A stretch of 64,000 nt of DNA from Nitrospirae bacterium YQR-1. GTDB taxonomy: Bacteria > Nitrospirota > Thermodesulfovibrionia > Thermodesulfovibrionales > Magnetobacteriaceae. Each line of letters starts with the position of its first letter. Positions within the stretch are counted from its first letter, which is position 1. Where the stretch lies: positions 46,393 through 110,392 of the forward strand of contig JAMOBJ010000006.1 of NCBI GenBank assembly GCA_039908095.1. The letters are read 5' to 3'. Under the pieces are notes generated by a model. The model was not told the DNA's origin. It did no database searches and worked only from the letters and a program-made list of their open reading frames with translations. This document shows positions 16,186-25,266 of this stretch, in pieces. Made by a program: the position numbers and the translations under genes.

Positions 16186-17501
16186 CGGGAAGAGGAAACG
16201 CTGTCTTAGCCGGTCTCATCCTTCTATTGCTTTGCAATTGTACGTCTGTTAAGAAAGACTCTGAGAGTGCCGCCTCCGGCGCTCTTAACAAAATAACCAA
16301 TATAGAGATTTCCGGATTTAATATAAAAGTGGAAGCCGTGGAGCCGTTTAACTATGAGATTTTGCACTCAGACAGCCGTTTAACACACGGTGTGTTTCTG
16401 CAGGGGGTCAGTGCCGAGGGGTTTGACGGTAAAACACTCTCCTCAGGGCAGGGAACGCCTGCGGTGGTGATTGCCGTAAGCGGCACTGCGGACAATGTAA
16501 CCGTCTCAGAGAGCAGCAATTTGGAGATAACTTCTGATTCAGCCTTTACCATTGAGCCGTTACAGGAAGGTAACATCCTTAAAATGAAACTATTGCGTGC
16601 CGAGGAGAGTATGAAAACGATTGACTCCGGCACAATGGGTAAGTTCATAACCGGTATAGAGTTTAAACAAACTGATGACACCTCTGTTGTGGAGATAGCA
16701 GGAGACGGCCCTCTGGTTCCGGATGTGTTTAGCCTTGAGGGGCGTATTGTTGTTGATATACCGTCAGTGCAGCTGTTTCCGATGGCTCAGGTAAGGGTGC
16801 AAAGTCCGCTGACTGGAATAAGATGGGGACAGCATAAAGATAAAGTAAGGATTGTACTTGATTTAGCCGATAAGGTTAAGTATGATGTGCAACTGCATAA
16901 CAAAGGCCTCTCGGTAAGGCTCTCGGCTCAGAGTAAGATGGAAGACATCCGGAGCACAAAAAAGCTGACAGATGATTTGCTTCAGAAATCTACGCCTGAG
17001 ACAGCCGTCGCCAAAGCGCCTGACTTTAAGGACCATCTCATATCACTTGATTTTAAAGATGCAGATGTGGTCTCCATAATAAGGCTTATATCTGAAGTAA
17101 GCGGGGCAAACATTGTGTTAGACCCGGGTGTAGCCGGTAAGATAACGATAAAACTAAAGGATATGTCCTGGCAAAAGGCACTTGATCTGATACTGCGGAC
17201 ACATAACCTTGAAAAGACAGTCATTGACAACACTATCAGGATATACAACCCGCAGAGCAATAAAGCAGCAACTGATACAGAGGAAACAACAGGCCGCCAG
17301 ATAGTAATAAAAGATTTAAATATAACGCTGACCGGTCTTAACGGAAGCGTAAAGACGATAAGAAAGGCCAATATAACCTCGGAAAACGGCAAACTAAGAC
17401 TTGATTTAAATGTTACCGTGGATTCGGCCAAACATCCGGTTAAAGCAAAAACCACAAGGAAACCACTTAAAAAACATAAGAAAAAAGGCAGCCGGCTTTA
17501 G
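16182..17501 (+). CDS. AMIN/STN-domain PilQ paralogue lacking the secretin pore domain
   Basis: A 439-residue predicted lipoprotein (LLLLCNC lipobox, Cys near 18-20). Two AMIN-like beta domains (about 40-130 and 150-255) precede a secretin/TonB N-terminal (STN) domain at about 283-360, with LDFKDADVVSIIRLISEVSG and VLDPGVAGKITIKLKDMSW. The chain then ends in a basic tail (RKPLKKHKKKGSRL) with no NolW repeats and no secretin C-terminal beta-barrel. AMIN domains bind peptidoglycan. It lies between pilP and the full-length pilQ, overlapping pilP by four bases (GTGA). It could anchor or localise the secretin, or be a truncated duplicate of pilQ; the intact frame and tight spacing favour function. 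Confidence 0.75.
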   Translation: MTGRGNAVLAGLILLLLCNCTSVKKDSESAASGALNKITNIEISGFNIKVEAVEPFNYEILHSDSRLTHGVFLQGVSAEGFDGKTLSSGQGTPAVVIAVSGTADNVTVSESSNLEITSDSAFTIEPLQEGNILKMKLLRAEESMKTIDSGTMGKFITGIEFKQTDDTSVVEIAGDGPLVPDVFSLEGRIVVDIPSVQLFPMAQVRVQSPLTGIRWGQHKDKVRIVLDLADKVKYDVQLHNKGLSVRLSAQSKMEDIRSTKKLTDDLLQKSTPETAVAKAPDFKDHLISLDFKDADVVSIIRLISEVSGANIVLDPGVAGKITIKLKDMSWQKALDLILRTHNLEKTVIDNTIRIYNPQSNKAATDTEETTGRQIVIKDLNITLTGLNGSVKTIRKANITSENGKLRLDLNVTVDSAKHPVKAKTTRKPLKKHKKKGSRL

Positions 17502-17571
17502 GGCCACGGAGGGTCTCATATGTGTTTTAGATGTTTATACTGTTTCAGAGCTATAGCGTGAGGGAGGTAAA

Positions 17572-19872
17572 GTGAAGAATATGAATTTACCGCTAAGAAA
17601 AGTGAGAGTTTTTTTATCGCTTATTTTATTGTTATTAATTATGTCTGCACTGAATGGCTGTACGTCTAGGCAGGGTGTAAGAGAACATGTGCCGGGGGAG
17701 ACCGATGCCGGCGGCAAAGTGCTCAAAACTGTTGATATTTACGATTATGCCGTCAGATTTACAGTTACTGAGGGGTTTGACTATGCCGTAACACGTGACG
17801 GAGACCCTTTTAAAATATTTGTTGAATTAAAGGGAGTGCAGCCCGGGCATTTTACAGACCGCCTTATGTCTAAGAAAGAGGGAATAACAGAAATAAAGTT
17901 TCAAGCAAAGACACTGCCGGTTGTTTCCACAATCGCTGAGATATCCATGGCCGCACCGTTTGAGACAACTCACTTTATCAGCGGTGACGTACTGACGGTA
18001 AATATGACAAAACAGACCGGCTCAGACAGGGCGGCAGGTGATGCAGCGGATTTTGACGGCCTAATAGAGAAAGTAAGTTCAGAGCAGGGTGCTTCCGCCG
18101 GTAAAAAAGCCGCCGCTATAACGGGCGTACAGTTTAAACGGGATAAGGACACGGTAAATGTGATTATCAAGGGCGACGGCAAGCTGGTCCCGGATGTCTC
18201 GAAATACGATGACCATCTTGTTATGGATCTTGCCGGAGTTACGTTGGCAGCCGCCGCGCCCGATAAGGTTGCCGCCCCTGTAAAGGGTTTTAAATGGAAC
18301 ATCAGAAACGGCGGAGTCCGTATTGTGATGGATCTTGATAAGGGTACAAGTTCAAAGGTGTTGACAGGAGTTGACACCTTAACCGTGTCATTAACGACAG
18401 TTGATATGGTGGAAGACGCGGCAAAGAGCTCCTTAGCTGTACCTTCAAAGGCAGTGGAAGGGAGTGAGGCTAAAAGCTCAGGGAAAACCAGCCCTGATGC
18501 AATGACTAAGTATGTTGAACAGGTCTCCGACGATCAGAAAGCTACAGTGAGTTCCTGCGGTAAAAGCCTCCCCTGTGGCTCACAGAACACTCTGGTTCTG
18601 GATTTCCAGAATGCAGATATTGTCTCTGTGTTTAAGCTTCTTTCTCAAGAAAGCGGCTGTAATATTGTGGTTGATTCAGACGTGAAAGGGACAACCACCA
18701 TGCAGGTAAAAGATGCCCTCTGGTACCAGGTTATGGAGCTTATACTGAAAACGAACTCCCCGGCTCTTGGCTGTGACGTCAACGGTAATATAATAAGAAT
18801 TGCCACGCGGACAACCCTTGATAATGAAAAGAAACGGGAACTGGATGCTGCAAGAGCAGAGTCTGACCTGAAGGTTACCAAAGAGGCTATCGAGGACCTG
18901 GTGACAAAGATTTTTCATATAAACTATGCAAAAGTTGATGATGTTAAGGCATTTCTTCAAAACAAAGACAGTAATATGTTATCACCCAGGGGAAGTATAA
19001 CATCGGATGCAAGGACAGGTTCCTTGATAGTAAGAGACCTGCAGAAGGTGATGAATGAAATAGATAAGATGATAAAGCGTCTTGACCAGCCCACAGCGCA
19101 GGTACTAATAGAGGCAAGGATTGTGGAAGTTTCAAATAACGTGGTGGACACTATAGGGGTCAGTTGGGGTGGATACCAAAAATATGATTCATCGCAGGGG
19201 TGGAAATTAGGTACCGGTGTTGCAGGGCAGGGCAGTTTAACCGGCTCTACGTACCTTGCGGATTTACCAACCGCAGTGGGAGGCACAAGCAGCAGTATTG
19301 TTTTGGGATTCCTCAACGCCCTTGGCACCCTGGGCCTTGACCTTAAGCTGCAAGCCCTTGAGTCGGCTGATAAGGGGAAAATACTGACCAGCCCCAGAGT
19401 TCTGACGATGGATAACCAAAAGGCAACAATATCGCAGGGAGAGAGCATTCCTTACCCGCAGATATCCACCTCCGGAGGTTCAAGCGTAGTATCAGCAGCT
19501 TTTAAGGATGTCACTGTAAGTATTTCAGTTACGCCGCAGGTAACACCGGACAATTCAATCATAATGGCTGTGAACATAACCAAAGAGGATTATGTCAGTA
19601 TGACAACAATCGGTGGAAGCGAGGCTCCGCGTACAAAGAAGATTTCCGAGGATACAAAGGTACTCATAAAAAATGGGGAAACACTGGTTTTAGGCGGCAT
19701 ATTCAAGCAAGATATAAAGGAATCTGAGGAAGGCACAAAGTGGTTTAAGGATATTCCCGTATTAGGCTGGTTATTTAAGAGCGATTCAGTAACTAAAAAC
19801 AACAGTGAATATCTGATTTTTATAACCCCCCGGATTCTCAACAGAGATGCAGATGATGGTGCAACAGGTTAA
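17572..19872 (+). CDS. pilQ: Type IV pilus outer-membrane secretin PilQ
   Basis: A 766-residue secretin. A lipobox (ALNGC, Cys30) ends the signal peptide; two AMIN domains cover about 45-280, STN about 342-405 (LDFQNADIVSVFKLLSQESG), a NolW repeat about 445-510, and the secretin pore domain about 550-760 with KILTSPRVLTMDNQKA and GETLVLGGIFKQ. It forms the outer-membrane channel for the pilus. The GTG start follows GAGGGAGGT. About 70 bases separate it from the preceding paralogue, so it may have additional transcription. A long imperfect stem-loop follows the stop. Confidence 0.96.
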   Translation: MKNMNLPLRKVRVFLSLILLLLIMSALNGCTSRQGVREHVPGETDAGGKVLKTVDIYDYAVRFTVTEGFDYAVTRDGDPFKIFVELKGVQPGHFTDRLMSKKEGITEIKFQAKTLPVVSTIAEISMAAPFETTHFISGDVLTVNMTKQTGSDRAAGDAADFDGLIEKVSSEQGASAGKKAAAITGVQFKRDKDTVNVIIKGDGKLVPDVSKYDDHLVMDLAGVTLAAAAPDKVAAPVKGFKWNIRNGGVRIVMDLDKGTSSKVLTGVDTLTVSLTTVDMVEDAAKSSLAVPSKAVEGSEAKSSGKTSPDAMTKYVEQVSDDQKATVSSCGKSLPCGSQNTLVLDFQNADIVSVFKLLSQESGCNIVVDSDVKGTTTMQVKDALWYQVMELILKTNSPALGCDVNGNIIRIATRTTLDNEKKRELDAARAESDLKVTKEAIEDLVTKIFHINYAKVDDVKAFLQNKDSNMLSPRGSITSDARTGSLIVRDLQKVMNEIDKMIKRLDQPTAQVLIEARIVEVSNNVVDTIGVSWGGYQKYDSSQGWKLGTGVAGQGSLTGSTYLADLPTAVGGTSSSIVLGFLNALGTLGLDLKLQALESADKGKILTSPRVLTMDNQKATISQGESIPYPQISTSGGSSVVSAAFKDVTVSISVTPQVTPDNSIIMAVNITKEDYVSMTTIGGSEAPRTKKISEDTKVLIKNGETLVLGGIFKQDIKESEEGTKWFKDIPVLGWLFKSDSVTKNNSEYLIFITPRILNRDADDGATG

Positions 19873-19880
19873 ATCATAAT

Positions 19881-19950
19881 AAGTTCAGCTGTTGCCCACC
19901 CTTAAATGTTTGTGTTATAAAACGGGCAGGCGGCTGGACTTATATATTTT
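19881..19950 (+). terminator. Long imperfect stem-loop after pilQ
   Basis: AAGTTCAGCTGTTGCCC (19881-19897) pairs, with wobbles and one bulge, with GGGCAGGCGGCTGGACTT (19924-19941), followed by ATATATTTT. It probably separates pilQ transcription from aroC. Part of its arm (GCAGGCGGCTGG) also occurs in dispersed repeat family 1. Confidence 0.5.
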
Positions 19951-19980
19951 ATAAAAATGCACAGGGAATTTTATAAATAA

Positions 19981-21162
19981 ATGCCCCACTTAAGAATACT
20001 TTCAGGCGGCGAGTCTCACGGTAAGGCTCTTGTTGCAATAGTAGAGGGTATGCCGTCAAACCTTTCCATAGAGGCTGAAGATATAAATCTGGATTTAAAG
20101 AGGCGCCAACTGGGGTATGGCAGGGGTGGCAGGATGAAAATAGAAAGCGACAGTGTGGAGTTTCTCTCAGGGGTCAGATGGGGCAAAACACTGGGCTCGC
20201 CCATAACGTTAAAAATAGACAACCGTGACTGGAAAAACTGGGTGGCAGGTATGTCTGCTGAGCCCTTGCAAAACGGCGGTATTGCGGCGGTAACCAGGCC
20301 ACGTCCGGGACACGCTGACCTCTGTGGTGCGATAAAGTATGGTTTTAAAGATGTAAGAAATGTTCTTGAGAGATCATCGGCACGGGAGACTGCGATGAGG
20401 GTAGCCGTCGGCGCTCTGTGTAAAAAGTTTATAGGACAATTTGGAATTAAAACAGGGAGCTTTGTGATAAACATAGGCGGGGTTGGTAAGCGCTCTTCAG
20501 AGGCTTATAACGACCCTGGAGCATTAGAGCGGCTTCATCAGAGAGCGGAAGGCTCAGAGGTCAGATGTCCCTATCAGGAAGACGGCCAACGTATGGTTAG
20601 CGCAATACAGGTGGCCACAGAGCGGGGAGATACTCTGGGCGGGATATTTGAAGTGTTTGCAGTTAATGTGCCGGTAGGGTTGGGAAGCCACGTACAATGG
20701 GACAGAAAGATTGACGGCCTTTTAGCGCAAGCTGTTATGACGATTCAGGCTGTAAAAGGGGTGGAGACCGGCAGTGGTTTTGACATGGCGCTACATCCAG
20801 GCTCAGATGTTATGGATGAAATATATTATGAAAAGAGCAGTGGATTTGTAAGGAAGACCAATAATTGCGGAGGCATAGAGGGAGGCATGTCTAACGGTAT
20901 GCCGATTCTTATAAGGGCTGCGATGAAGCCGATTCCGACTCAGCGAAGAGCCCTTAAATCCGTGGATATAGAAACAAAAATTCCCATAGAGGCCACATAT
21001 GAACGCTCTGATGTTTGTGCCGTGCCGGCTTGCTCGGTTATAGCCGAGGCTGTGATGGCTACAACTATTGCCGGCCTGTTGCTTACAAAGTTTGGGGGCG
21101 ATACTATGGATGAGACAATTGGGAACTTTAAAAAGTATATGGAATATGTAAGAGATTTTTAG
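19981..21162 (+). CDS. aroC: Chorismate synthase
   Basis: A 393-residue FMN-dependent enzyme converting EPSP to chorismate, the last step of the shikimate pathway. The start LRILSGGESHGKALVAIVEG, the segment RPRPGHADLCGAIKYG, and ERSSARETAMRVAVGA are signature regions; FVRKTNNCGGIEGGMSNG forms part of the FMN site. Full length for the family. It is followed, after an inserted lipoprotein gene and a repeat, by aroK and aroB. Confidence 0.97.
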   Translation: MPHLRILSGGESHGKALVAIVEGMPSNLSIEAEDINLDLKRRQLGYGRGGRMKIESDSVEFLSGVRWGKTLGSPITLKIDNRDWKNWVAGMSAEPLQNGGIAAVTRPRPGHADLCGAIKYGFKDVRNVLERSSARETAMRVAVGALCKKFIGQFGIKTGSFVINIGGVGKRSSEAYNDPGALERLHQRAEGSEVRCPYQEDGQRMVSAIQVATERGDTLGGIFEVFAVNVPVGLGSHVQWDRKIDGLLAQAVMTIQAVKGVETGSGFDMALHPGSDVMDEIYYEKSSGFVRKTNNCGGIEGGMSNGMPILIRAAMKPIPTQRRALKSVDIETKIPIEATYERSDVCAVPACSVIAEAVMATTIAGLLLTKFGGDTMDETIGNFKKYMEYVRDF

Positions 21163-21224
21163 TTTATGAAAAAGAATCAGAAATATTAATCAGACTAATA
21201 AAATTTGTGTAAAGAGGTGACTTT

Positions 21225-22352
21225 ATGGTTAGGAATAAGAGGTTATTAGCATATCTGGTAATGCTGGCGTTGTTGGTTTCCTTAGGAGGAGGGTGTGGAG
21301 GCGGAGCCGGTGAAAGCACAACAAGCGGCACATCTTCAGGCAGCTCATCCACTGAAACCACTACAACCGCAGGTACCACAAGTGTTACAACGTCTTCCAC
21401 AACGACGACAACTTCCTCAGGCTCAGACAACACTACAACAACAACAGTGCTCCCTGATAATGCCACAGGCACGCTGCAAAGCTCAGGATTATCGTATGCG
21501 TTAAATGGCGTTAAATATGACACTTTTAAGTACAGTAATTTTGTAGTAGTCGGCGACTGGCAGTCTCAGGTCAGCTGCAACGGTGCTACAACAGACAGAA
21601 ACACTATACTTATATCAACAGACGGTGATACATGGTACCAAACAGGTGAGTGTCTCGATAACAGTACGGGCACTTCTAATATAGCTAACTTCTATGGAGT
21701 TGCCTATGGGTATAATCCCTTTATTGTGGTAGGCTCACAAGCTACTATTGCCTCCTCCTCTTCTTCTTTAAGCTGGATTACCGTCAACCGTAGTGCTACT
21801 TTGGGTAATCTCTATGGGGCGGCTTACGTCAACAGCACTTTTATAGCAGTGGGTGCAAACGGAAACATACTTACCTCAGCCGATGGTACAACATGGTCGT
21901 TATCTAGCAATGTCACCTCTAATAATCTTTACAACATAACCTATGCAAACGGCACATTTTATGTAGTAGGCGAATACGGCACACTTCTAACCACCACAAA
22001 CGGTACGACATGGACCACTCAGTCCACAGGCACAAACAACGCACTTTATGATATAACTTATGCCGGAGGAATTTTCTTAATAGTGGGTGAAAACGGCACT
22101 ATACTGACCTCATCAGACGGCACCACGTGGACAGCACGCAGCAGTGGAATTCAGCAAAACTTAAACGGTATTTCCTATGGTAACAATACATATTACGCAG
22201 TAGGTACAAATGGTATTCTACTGACCTCCACAGATGGCAGCACATGGACGGTTAAAACCTCGCCAACTTACAATACACTCAATCAGATAGCTTTTGGCAA
22301 CGGTAAGTTTGTAGCGGTAGGTGAGGGCGGAACTATTGTAACGCTGCCGTAA
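21225..22352 (+). CDS. Lipoprotein with Thr/Ser-rich linker and beta-propeller (BNR/Ycf48-like) repeats
   Basis: A 375-residue predicted lipoprotein: signal peptide with LGGGC lipobox (Cys near 25), a Ser/Thr-only linker of about 60 residues, then seven or so repeats of about 37 residues with the pattern YxNGxFxAVGxNGTILTSxDGTTW. The pattern resembles BNR/Ycf48-type beta-propeller blades. It should be tethered to the outer membrane or displayed on the surface, with the low-complexity linker as stalk. The function is not inferable; such propellers bind glycans or proteins. It interrupts the aroC-aroK neighbourhood. The Ser/Thr linker creates long spurious frames on both strands. Confidence 0.7.
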   Translation: MVRNKRLLAYLVMLALLVSLGGGCGGGAGESTTSGTSSGSSSTETTTTAGTTSVTTSSTTTTTSSGSDNTTTTTVLPDNATGTLQSSGLSYALNGVKYDTFKYSNFVVVGDWQSQVSCNGATTDRNTILISTDGDTWYQTGECLDNSTGTSNIANFYGVAYGYNPFIVVGSQATIASSSSSLSWITVNRSATLGNLYGAAYVNSTFIAVGANGNILTSADGTTWSLSSNVTSNNLYNITYANGTFYVVGEYGTLLTTTNGTTWTTQSTGTNNALYDITYAGGIFLIVGENGTILTSSDGTTWTARSSGIQQNLNGISYGNNTYYAVGTNGILLTSTDGSTWTVKTSPTYNTLNQIAFGNGKFVAVGEGGTIVTLP

Positions 22353-22403
22353 GCGTGTGGTTCAGGCTTTATGGCATATTATAAGGAATATCTTAGAGAA
22401 AAC

Positions 22404-22510
22404 CCGGCTCCCCTCCCCCCCTTGCGGGGGAAGAGTAGAGTGGGGGGTAAGACTTCTTATGACATCTTTCCCCAGCCTCTGCCATCAGGGAAGGTGTGGC
22501 CTGAAAAAAC
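22404..22510. repeat. Intergenic palindromic GC-rich repeat
   Basis: The 256-base gap before aroK contains CCCCCCTTGCGGGGG (a short GC hairpin) and a nearby CTTTCCCCAG...AGGGAAGG pair. The style (ctcccct...cttgcgggggaag) resembles dispersed intergenic repeats of many genomes. A forward open frame across it has no protein-like character. No second copy was found in this window. Confidence 0.4.
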
Positions 22511-22609
22511 ATCTTGTCAAAGCAGGGGTGTAAGACACACCGTGTTAAGAGGTGTATTTATAATGAGTGATTATGATTTATTGGTGATACCACTATCTCG
22601 GAGGACAGA

Positions 22610-23119
22610 GTGAAAAACATTGTATTGACCGGCTTTATGGGAACCGGTAAGACCACCGTAGGTAGAATTCTTGCCAAAGAACTGGGCATGAAGCTTGTGG
22701 ATATTGATGAGGAGATAGAGACGGAAAACGCATTGTCCATCTGTGACATATTTAAAGAATATGGCGAACTTGCCTTCAGGGACAAAGAGACTGAAATGGC
22801 CAAAAAGGTTTCAGCTAAAGGTGGGCTAGTCATATCAACCGGCGGAGGAATTGTGCTGAGGGAAGAAAATATAGCCTGTTTAAGACAAAACGGTCTTATC
22901 GTCTGCCTTATGGCAACACCCGAGACTATCCTTCAGCGCACTAAAGGCACCACAGACAGGCCTCTCCTTAAAGTTGAAAATCCATATGAGAGAATAAAGG
23001 AACTACTTGCACAGCGGAGTGCTTGTTATCGCAGTGCAGATATAGCAGTTGAAACGGATGGTAAAAGCCCTGTGGTAATAGCACAGGAGATAACAGAGTA
23101 CTGGAAAACGGTGTGTTGA
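22610..23119 (+). CDS. aroK: Shikimate kinase
   Basis: A 169-residue P-loop kinase phosphorylating shikimate at the 3-hydroxyl. Walker A GFMGTGKTT lies at 8-16; DIDEEIE and FRDKETEM form the shikimate site, STGGGIVLRE is the conserved Gly-rich substrate loop, and TDRPLL is in the lid. The GTG start follows CGGAGGACAGA. It overlaps aroB by a few bases. Confidence 0.95.
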   Translation: MKNIVLTGFMGTGKTTVGRILAKELGMKLVDIDEEIETENALSICDIFKEYGELAFRDKETEMAKKVSAKGGLVISTGGGIVLREENIACLRQNGLIVCLMATPETILQRTKGTTDRPLLKVENPYERIKELLAQRSACYRSADIAVETDGKSPVVIAQEITEYWKTVC

Positions 23120-24207
23120 GACCTATGGAAAGCCTGTGTTTAGATTTAGGGCCGAGAAGCTATGAGATTATAATAGGCAGTGGTGTCATAGACAATGTGG
23201 GCAGGCTGGCGTCACAACTGAGGTTAGGGCGGAAGATTTTCGTGATAAGTAATCCCACCGTTTTTTCGATTTACGGTGCAGGGGTTATCAATTCACTTGA
23301 TGAGGCCGGCTTTGACACAGGCTGCGTTCTTATTCCTGATGGTGAGGAGTATAAGGACATCAGTTGGGTTTCCTACATTTTAAGCGAATTGCTCAGGGGC
23401 GGGCTTGACAGGAAGTCGGCACTTGTTGCCCTTGGGGGCGGCGTGGTCGGGGATATGACCGGCTTTGCAGCATCCGTCTATATGAGGGGCATCGACTATA
23501 TTTCGTTGCCGACAACACTTCTTTCTCAGGTTGACAGCTCTGTCGGCGGTAAAACCGGAGTGAACCATCCCATCGGCAAAAATATGATAGGCACTTTTTA
23601 TCAGCCTCGCCTTGTTGTTATAGATACTGATACTTTGCAGAGCCTTCCCATACGTGAAACCATAAGCGGCATAGGCGAGGTAATTAAATACGGAGTAATC
23701 AAAGACAGAGATTTTTTTTATTATTTAGTAAACCACAGGGAACAGATTCTTGCCAAAGAATACACTGCTATTTCACACATTATAAGCCGCTCGTGCCGGA
23801 TAAAAGCCGAGGTTGTGTCTCTTGATGAGAGAGAGACGGGGCTGCGGGAGATATTAAACTTTGGGCATACCATCGGACATGCCATAGAGTCGGTTACCGG
23901 CTACAGAACGTATCTGCACGGAGAGGCTGTGGCAATTGGTATGAATATGGAGAGTAAGCTGTCTGTTAAATTGGGTATTTTTGATGAAAAGCAATCATAT
24001 GATATTATGGACTTAATAGAGAGTTATGGGCTACCGGTTTCAATTGACTCAAACAAAATTAGCGTCAAAGCGCTGCTTGACGCTATGAATTACGATAAAA
24101 AGGCGGAAAGCGGTAAGCTGAAATTTGTGCTGCCCGAAAAGATTGGCACGGTAAAAGTGCTCAAAGGCATAAACAGTGAGGATATTGAGGCGGTGTTAAG
24201 GAGCTAA
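23113..24207 (+). CDS. aroB: 3-dehydroquinate synthase
   Basis: A 364-residue NAD- and metal-dependent enzyme that makes 3-dehydroquinate from DAHP. DGEEYKDI, ALGGGVVGDMTGFAA, PTTLLSQVDSSVGGKTGVNH and the metal ligands in NFGHTIGHAIE and LHGEAVAIG are all present. The start could be GTG 23113 or ATG 23125. The aroK-aroB pair beside pilMNOPQ is a linkage also known from gammaproteobacteria. Confidence 0.96.
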   Translation: MLRPMESLCLDLGPRSYEIIIGSGVIDNVGRLASQLRLGRKIFVISNPTVFSIYGAGVINSLDEAGFDTGCVLIPDGEEYKDISWVSYILSELLRGGLDRKSALVALGGGVVGDMTGFAASVYMRGIDYISLPTTLLSQVDSSVGGKTGVNHPIGKNMIGTFYQPRLVVIDTDTLQSLPIRETISGIGEVIKYGVIKDRDFFYYLVNHREQILAKEYTAISHIISRSCRIKAEVVSLDERETGLREILNFGHTIGHAIESVTGYRTYLHGEAVAIGMNMESKLSVKLGIFDEKQSYDIMDLIESYGLPVSIDSNKISVKALLDAMNYDKKAESGKLKFVLPEKIGTVKVLKGINSEDIEAVLRS

Positions 24208-24210
24208 GAT

Positions 24211-24306
24211 ATGTTTATGAAGTTAAATCCGGTAAGAAATTTTCAGCCATTGAGGGATGCAGGGGAAATGACTGAATTGCCGCTTGCAGACGGCAATAAC
24301 AGGTAA
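24211..24306 (+). CDS. Small open reading frame with good ribosome site, unknown
   Basis: A 31-codon frame beginning MFMKLNPVRNFQPL. AAGGAG at 24199-24204 is well placed before the ATG. It lies between aroB and ftsY. I recognise no family, and a gene this short may be chance. Confidence 0.25.
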   Translation: MFMKLNPVRNFQPLRDAGEMTELPLADGNNR

Positions 24307-24357
24307 AAAAACATAAAAAACAAGGATTTATATTGAGTTTCTTATTAGGAGGACGTC

Positions 24358-25263
24358 ATGGGATTTGTTGATACACTTAAGTCCGGTTTAAAAAAGACCA
24401 GAGAAACTCTTTTTATGGACGTTGAGACGCTTTTTTCAGGCAAGGCTGTAACAACTGAAACAATAGAGGCTTTTGAAGAGATACTCTTTACCTCCGATAT
24501 AGGGGTGAATGCGACAACGGAGATAATAGAGGGGCTGCAACAGGAATTTAAAGCTGGAAAAATAAAAAAAGCAGACGATATAAAGGACTATTTAAAGGCA
24601 GTGATGAGCTCCATACTGGGGCTTCCACAGCCCTTTGTCTTATACAGCGAGAGGCCGTTTGTAGTGTTTTGTCTGGGAGTAAACGGAGTGGGTAAAACCA
24701 CAACAATAGGCAAACTTGCCTCCAGGGTAATAGCGCAAGGGCACTCGGTCATGCTTGCGGCAGCAGATACTTTCAGGGCGGCGGCCATAGAGCAGCTGGA
24801 TATTTGGGCGGCACGCTCAGGGGCCTCAATTGTAAAACACCAACACGGCTCAGACCCTGCCGCTGTGGCTTTTGACGCTGTTGAGGCTGCCAAGGCCAGA
24901 GACATTGACCTGGTTATCGTGGACACTGCCGGGAGGCTGCACACTAAAACACACTTGATGGAAGAGCTTAAGAAAATCAAAAGAGTAATAGGAAAATCCA
25001 TCAAGGGCGCCCCTCATGAGACTCTTCTTGTTGTTGACGCTACAACCGGCCAAAATGCACTTGCGCAAGCAAAGCTCTTTAATGAGGCCGTAGGTGTTAC
25101 CGGTATAGCGCTGACCAAGATGGACGGCACTTCAAAGGGCGGCATTGTGCTGGCAATTAAAAAGGAACTGAATATTCCAATACGTCTTATAGGGGTTGGA
25201 GAGGGAATCAATGATTGCCAGGATTTTATCCCTAAGGACTTTGTAACTGCTTTGTTTGATTAA
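24358..25263 (+). CDS. ftsY: Signal recognition particle receptor FtsY
   Basis: A 301-residue SRP GTPase that docks SRP-ribosome complexes at the inner membrane. NG-domain motifs: [15 protein letters not shown] (G1), [13 protein letters not shown] (G2), VDTAGRLH (G3), [10 protein letters not shown] (G4). The acidic A domain of E. coli FtsY is absent; the short form starting with a helix ([18 protein letters not shown]) is common in many phyla and can bind membranes by itself. Ribosome site AGGAGG. Confidence 0.96.
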   Translation: MGFVDTLKSGLKKTRETLFMDVETLFSGKAVTTETIEAFEEILFTSDIGVNATTEIIEGLQQEFKAGKIKKADDIKDYLKAVMSSILGLPQPFVLYSERPFVVFCLGVNGVGKTTTIGKLASRVIAQGHSVMLAAADTFRAAAIEQLDIWAARSGASIVKHQHGSDPAAVAFDAVEAAKARDIDLVIVDTAGRLHTKTHLMEELKKIKRVIGKSIKGAPHETLLVVDATTGQNALAQAKLFNEAVGVTGIALTKMDGTSKGGIVLAIKKELNIPIRLIGVGEGINDCQDFIPKDFVTALFD

Positions 25264-25266
25264 AAT

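Noticed and set aside
21164..21523. A long minus-strand frame and a second plus-strand frame over the Ser/Thr linker
   Set aside because: The low-complexity ACA/ACC/TCA codons of the lipoprotein linker avoid stops in other frames; products would be pure Val/Glu or Gln/Pro repeats.
22371..22613. An 80-codon forward frame before aroK
   Set aside because: It runs through the GC-rich palindromic repeat, has Pro/Arg-rich low-quality composition and overlaps the aroK ribosome site.
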